In this document: positions 7,564-10,141 of the stretch, piece by piece
How the letters are laid out: every line of letters starts with the position of its first letter
Numbering within the stretch: the stretch's first letter is position 1
The notes under the pieces: model-generated
Told to the model about the DNA's origin: nothing
The model's input: only the letters and a program-made list of their open reading frames with translations
Database searches by the model: none
Source: Candidatus Peregrinibacteria bacterium
GTDB taxonomy: Bacteria; Patescibacteriota; Gracilibacteria; UBA1369; LOWO2-01-FULL-3
Direction of reading: 5' to 3'
Assembly: GCA_016186245.1 (NCBI GenBank)
Contig: JACPLZ010000025.1
Span: forward strand, 1 to 10,141
DNA: 10,141 nt
Made by a program: the position numbers and the translations under genes

Positions 7564-8257
7564 CGAATTCTTCCGGAATGCCGGAAATCTGGAATAAAAT
7601 TATATAACGTGACAAACCATCTGTTTTAAAAAAATGAACGGCAATATATTTGCTGTCGGCTTTGTCGACCGTAACCCGATTTGCATCGATGATGGTCACC
7701 TCGCCGGTCTTATTCCCATAAAAAATCTGGACAGGCATGTCTATGCGACCATGCGCATTGGTACCATCCAAAACCTCAATTGCAAAATTGGTCTGCGGAA
7801 AATTCTGGATCATCGTATCACCGCCTGTGGCAGCGAGATTTTTAGAACAGTCGCCGTCAAAATCAAACTCCTTAATGCTGTCGCTGTCCACATCGGTCGT
7901 GGCATTGTCCGCAAAAGCCGCGATACAATTATTTTGAATGACCACGCCGTACCGCTCCGGCACAGCGCCTTTGACATCCTTGCTTGTCAGCGCGAAAGAA
8001 CGTGAGGTGCGGATTGCCGAAATCGCATTTCTGAATTGCGCAAGAAATTTAACATTACCGGTAGACTGCACGAAAATCGAATACGCGGAAATGGAAAGAA
8101 TGCTGAGGATCATCACTGCGATTAGGATTTCGATCAAAGTGAAACCCGGTTTTTGCGAATTGTCATGGTGACCCTTCGACAGGCTCGGGGTGACAATTTT
8201 GTCATGGTGAGCTTGTCGAACCATTTGTGAGTTGTCATGGTGAGCTTGTCGAACCAT
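7547..8257 (-). CDS. FimU/GspH-like type IV prepilin with repeat-derived 5' end
   Basis: The secure part is the pilin body: residues 38-63 read GFTLIEILIAVMILSILSIS and on, with a PilD-type site at Gly38-Phe39 and Glu43 as mature Glu5. Mature length would be 198 residues, in the range of GspH/FimU/PilV-type minor pilins. Residues 122-130 (DVDSDSIKE) resemble a calcium loop. Only Cys111 and Cys137 are present, a likely disulfide. The start is uncertain. In-frame ATGs at 8257 and 8224 both lie in repeat DNA and give repeat-encoded leaders of 38 or 27 residues (MVRQAHHD repeated). ATG 8164-8166 is one base out of frame: one extra A in the five-A run (8151-8155 region) would give the leader MTIRKKPG before FTLIE, which looks far more natural. 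The frame overlaps the PilW-like start by 17 bases. It is first gene of the minus-strand operon. Confidence 0.8.
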   Translation of the reverse strand: MVRQAHHDNSQMVRQAHHDKIVTPSLSKGHHDNSQKPGFTLIEILIAVMILSILSISAYSIFVQSTGNVKFLAQFRNAISAIRTSRSFALTSKDVKGAVPERYGVVIQNNCIAAFADNATTDVDSDSIKEFDFDGDCSKNLAATGGDTMIQNFPQTNFAIEVLDGTNAHGRIDMPVQIFYGNKTGEVTIIDANRVTVDKADSKYIAVHFFKTDGLSRYIILFQISGIPEEFDDLSL

Positions 8258-8440
8258 GACTTCATCATAAGGCTTTTCGAAAAATTGTCATGCTGAATTA
8301 AAGCTGTCATGGTGAGCCGAGCCTGCCATGAGCCAGCCGAATGGAACCATTTGTGATTTGTCATGGTGAGCCGAGCCTGTCATGAGCCAGCCGAATGGAA
8401 CCATTTGTGATTTGTCATGGTGAGCTTGTCGAACCATGAC
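8162..8440. repeat. Cluster of six palindromic GTCATGGT repeats
   Basis: Units start with GTCATGGT at 8162, 8201, 8234, 8306, 8360 and 8414. Those at 8234-8260 and 8414-8440 are perfect: GTCATGGT and ACCATGAC around the loop GAGCTTGTCGA. Units 8306 and 8360 form a 54-bp tandem pair differing only at 8326/8380 (C/T). In these the loop is replaced by a longer GAGCCGAGCCTG..GCCGAATGGA insert, and the trailing spacer TTGTGATTT is shared. Unit 8201 keeps the short loop but has the long unit's spacer. Unit 8162 has a different core (CCCTTCGACAGGCTCGGGG). 8261-8305 is non-repeat spacer with a TTTTCGAAAA palindrome (8274-8283). The cluster overlaps the 5' end of the prepilin frame. Confidence 0.9.
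8264..8291 (-). promoter_or_regulatory. Possible promoter of the prepilin operon
   Basis: On the minus strand ATGACA (8291-8286) and TATGAT (8269-8264) are 16 bases apart, each five of six to the sigma70 consensus. Transcription would begin near 8257, exactly at the first candidate ATG. That would make an 8257 start leaderless and favour 8224 or 8166 as the true start. The -35 hexamer comes from the TGTCAT head of a repeat. Confidence 0.35.
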
Positions 8441-8476
8441 AATGTCATTAGGAACTTTAGCCGTGTCATGCTGACA

Positions 8477-8497
8477 GATTTTTGCTTCGCAAAAATC
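8477..8497. repeat. Perfect 9-bp hairpin, second copy of repeat family A
   Basis: GATTTTTGC and GCAAAAATC flank a TTC loop. This is the same hairpin as at 3289-3309 apart from one loop base. It directly follows a GTCATGCTGACA element (8466-8476 region; TGTCA/TGACA pair around TGC), whereas at 3289 the hairpin precedes the GTCAT element. It contains the candidate -35 of the PilX-like gene. Confidence 0.65.
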
Positions 8498-8509
8498 CTA
8501 TGCTATATT
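8482..8509 (+). promoter_or_regulatory. Possible extended -10 promoter for the PilX-like gene
   Basis: TTGCTT (8482-8487) and TATATT (8504-8509, five of six) are 16 bases apart, and TG at 8501-8502 supplies an extended -10. Transcription would begin near 8516, leaving a leader of about 16 bases before ATG 8532. The -35 sits inside the hairpin at 8477-8497. Confidence 0.4.
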
Positions 8510-8531
8510 ATTCCCGACATCATTGATCGCC

Positions 8532-9791
8532 ATGAAAAATTCCAAAAATCAATCCGGCGTCATTTCCGTCATAGCTTTGGGTATTTTCGCGCTGATGATT
8601 TATTTTGGCCTGCTTATTCAGCAAAGTACGATCAACACTTACAATGACATCCGCAACAGCAACAATTATGCATCTGCCAGACATATCGCGAATTCCGCAA
8701 ATGAATATCTGCTTTTTTTATTGGGCCAGCACGAAGCCGGCTATAATTTTTCGGATGCGACGACCGGTGGCTTTGTAACCTGCAATTATGTTGGCGGCGG
8801 CACATATGTCGATGACGGCAGCGCGTGTGACGAATTTTCAGTTTTGGTGCGGGAGAAGGATATATTGATAGAAATGGAAATCAAGGCGAGAGCGGCGGCG
8901 AATGAGAATTTGAGGACGGAGGATTGTGAGACGGATCCGCTTGGCGGAGGTGAAATTAATACTACATGTTATGTTGTACCTTTCCCCGGTACAGGCGATG
9001 CAGGTGAGAATTGCAAAATGTATGATCCGATTTTTGGAAGCAGCGGAGACGAGTTTGTTCCGCCGAATTTGACCGGCGGTGTGAGTGATTTGGATCAAAT
9101 AAATTATTCCTGCAACTGGAATAAATTGAAATTTGGCAGCAGTGTAACTGATCGCGTGAGCATACCATTGTATTACGAAAGCGGCCTGGATGGCGACGGA
9201 AATCCTATAATTAAAAATCCATTTAAAGACGGATCGGCGAATACGATAGCCTTGAGATTGAGGACGCCGTGTGAATGTGGAAAACCCTTGGCTGATGGCA
9301 CGATACCATCAGGGGAGTTTGATTGTCGGGGAAGTCAGGATGACACGGTTTGTATTGATGATTATAGATATATTTTGAATGATGGCAGCAGAAATCCCGG
9401 TGAAGAAGATGACATAGTTGTGCAGTGGCAGATAACGGGAAAGTGCGGAGGGGAGGAGTGCGGGCTGATGGGGTATCCAGATATCCATTCGGCTATATAC
9501 GAATCTAAAATAAATGAAAAGTATTTGGTCTTAGCAAGAGATACAACGTCTTTAAAAACGAGTGAAGACAGCGAAATCGAAGCATATATCATCGATAATA
9601 CCAAGGGAGAAACGCTAGAAGAAATGGAAAAACCAGTTTTATCGATTTTTCTCAGCCATCCTCTTTTTGATGAAGATGGTAAAATCATTCCTTATCTCGA
9701 ATATCAGTTAATCACCGATCATCCGGTCTCCAACCCAACTAACCGGCTCTACAGCCGCGCTCGTGTTGATGGAAATAATTTCATCTCCTGA
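8532..9791 (+). CDS. PilX-like minor pilin or pilus-associated membrane protein
   Basis: A 419-residue protein with a short basic start (MKNSKNQSG) and one hydrophobic segment at about 9-30 (VISVIALGIFALMIYFGLLI), followed by an amphipathic helix ending ARHIANSANEYLLFLL. This QsGv-helix-aAn pattern is that of PilX_N proteins, which lack the Glu5 of ordinary pilins. Processing after Gly9 is plausible but unproven. The remaining 350 residues have no recognised fold; 12 cysteines (84, 99, 132, 146, 161, 194, 247, 249, 265, 274, 305, 310) suggest disulfides in an exported domain, and 220-224 (DGDGN) and 380-390 (DEDG...E) look like calcium loops. ATG 8532 is preferred over TTG 8523, which would only add MIA. 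Upstream is a repeat-rich region shared divergently with the prepilin operon. The stop TGA (9789-9791) belongs to the first unit of a tandem repeat, so the C-terminus may have been set by repeat insertion. Confidence 0.8.
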   Translation: MKNSKNQSGVISVIALGIFALMIYFGLLIQQSTINTYNDIRNSNNYASARHIANSANEYLLFLLGQHEAGYNFSDATTGGFVTCNYVGGGTYVDDGSACDEFSVLVREKDILIEMEIKARAAANENLRTEDCETDPLGGGEINTTCYVVPFPGTGDAGENCKMYDPIFGSSGDEFVPPNLTGGVSDLDQINYSCNWNKLKFGSSVTDRVSIPLYYESGLDGDGNPIIKNPFKDGSANTIALRLRTPCECGKPLADGTIPSGEFDCRGSQDDTVCIDDYRYILNDGSRNPGEEDDIVVQWQITGKCGGEECGLMGYPDIHSAIYESKINEKYLVLARDTTSLKTSEDSEIEAYIIDNTKGETLEEMEKPVLSIFLSHPLFDEDGKIIPYLEYQLITDHPVSNPTNRLYSRARVDGNNFIS

Positions 9792-9851
9792 ACCCGGCAC
9801 CGTGTCATCCTGAACTCGGCACCGTGTCATCCTGAACTCGGCACCGTGTCA
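9786..9851. repeat. 22-bp tandem repeat, three units, starting within the PilX-like gene
   Basis: Units beginning TCCTGAACTCGGCACC start at 9786, 9808 and 9830; the first differs by one base (CCC for CTC). A fourth unit starts at 9852 but switches after TCCTGAACT to the closing arm of a hairpin. The first unit supplies the last sense codon (TCC) and the TGA stop of the PilX-like gene. Each unit contains the GTGTCATCCTGAA motif found in the other repeat copies. Confidence 0.9.
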
Positions 9852-9871
9852 TCCTGAACTTGTTTCAGGAT
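9851..9871. repeat. Terminal hairpin of the tandem repeat, possible terminator
   Basis: ATCCTGAA (9851-9858) pairs with TTCAGGAT (9864-9871) around CTTGT. It lies between the PilX-like stop and the next start and could end transcription, but the following bases (CTATCCCCTAAAA) have no U-tract, so a classical intrinsic terminator is unlikely. Confidence 0.5.
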
Positions 9872-9890
9872 CTATCCCCTAAAACATCCT

Positions 9891-10141
9891 ATGGGAGCAG
9901 AAGTAAAAAATCTTATCCCCGAAACTCTCGAACAGGTCAGACAACCTGAAAGGCTTCAATTAGTTGGCATCCATCGAATCGGCGGCAAAGCAATCATAAT
10001 CTGTAAAGATTCAAAAGGTAATGACAGAGCAATAGTTTTTCCGGGCAATCCGCCGGAGTGTTTTTTGCCAGAAGGAGATGGAGAAATCAGAAGCGGTCTA
10101 AATACCATCCGCAATAGCCGATTAGCAAGAATTATTGGCGC
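9891..10141 (+). CDS. Unrecognised protein, 5' part only
   Basis: The frame is open from ATG 9891 to the window end: 83 residues with no stop. The product starts MGAEVKNLIPETLEQVRQPE and continues through a beta-rich stretch (LQLVGIHRIGGKAIIICKD, then RAIVFPGNPPECFLPEGDGE) to a basic segment. There is no signal peptide or membrane helix in the visible part. No family is recognised. It begins 20 bases after the hairpin at 9851-9871, with no clear ribosome site; GGGAG after the ATG is too late to serve. The even coding texture and lack of stops over 251 bases support a real gene. Its relation to the pilin genes is unknown. Confidence 0.65.
   Translation, partial: MGAEVKNLIPETLEQVRQPERLQLVGIHRIGGKAIIICKDSKGNDRAIVFPGNPPECFLPEGDGEIRSGLNTIRNSRLARIIG

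Noticed and set aside
7015..7629. 204-codon plus-strand frame
   Set aside because: Antisense to the PilW-like prepilin, which has an unmistakable FTLIEALIAV helix.
8134..8364. Minus-strand frame starting in the repeats and ending MTIRKNRVSL
   Set aside because: Almost wholly translated repeats; its end is kept only as evidence for the suspected one-base change at the prepilin start.
8162..8440. CRISPR array
   Set aside because: Units are palindromic, unevenly spaced, and their spacers are repeated rather than unique; no cas genes.
8523..8531. TTG start for the PilX-like gene
   Set aside because: ATG at 8532 follows nine bases later and gives a normal short leader; TTG only adds three residues.
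1..10141. Recoded TGA (glycine code of some CPR lineages)
   Set aside because: No real gene contains in-frame TGA, and TGA is the natural stop of the PilX-like gene.

Overview
The window looks like a stretch of chromosome from a Patescibacteria (CPR) bacterium, possibly of the Peregrinibacteria type. This rests on recognised protein families: a cysteine-rich zinc-ribbon protein and an HNH protein of kinds I associate with CPR genomes, and type IV prepilin-like genes surrounded by dispersed palindromic GTCAT-type repeats. Shine-Dalgarno sequences are weak or absent. TGA is used as a stop (end of the gene at 8532-9791) and no frame needs TGA to be read as an amino acid, so the standard code fits. 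Taxonomy is inference; there is no rRNA or other marker. I see no tRNA, rRNA or CRISPR array.

Layout. 68-3289 (+) is a 1073-residue exported cell-wall enzyme joining a PGRP/Amidase_2 zinc amidase to a C-terminal SpoIID/LytB-type lytic transglycosylase through three Ig-like/FW-like beta domains. 3290-3581 is a gap with a perfect hairpin, one GTCAT-type repeat, about 145 bases in which I see nothing (3375-3519), and a possible promoter. 3582-4499 (+) is an AT-richer HNH nuclease gene, followed by a doubtful 50-codon frame. 4672-4769 holds two degraded repeats between convergent genes.

8257-4770 (-) is a tight operon: a FimU/GspH-like prepilin, a PilW/GspJ-like prepilin overlapping it by 17 bases, and, 7 bases further on, a 526-residue cysteine-rich protein of unknown function with two zinc ribbons. 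8162-8440 is a dense repeat array that also supplies the 5' end of the first prepilin frame. 8532-9791 (+) is a divergent PilX-like pilin gene. Its stop codon lies in the first unit of a 22-bp tandem repeat (9786-9851), and an unrecognised gene begins at 9891 and runs off the end.

Working picture. The three pilin-like genes resemble the minor-pilin set (FimU/PilV, PilW, PilX) that primes type IV pilus assembly, here split into divergent units by the repeats. The cysteine-rich protein is their operon partner. The strongest leads are the strict three-residue phase and 21-residue period of the cysteines in that protein, the amidase-SpoIID fusion, and the repeats that form gene starts, gene ends and promoter elements. 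The prepilin start at 8257/8224/8166 is unresolved: one missing A in a homopolymer would restore a textbook prepilin leader.
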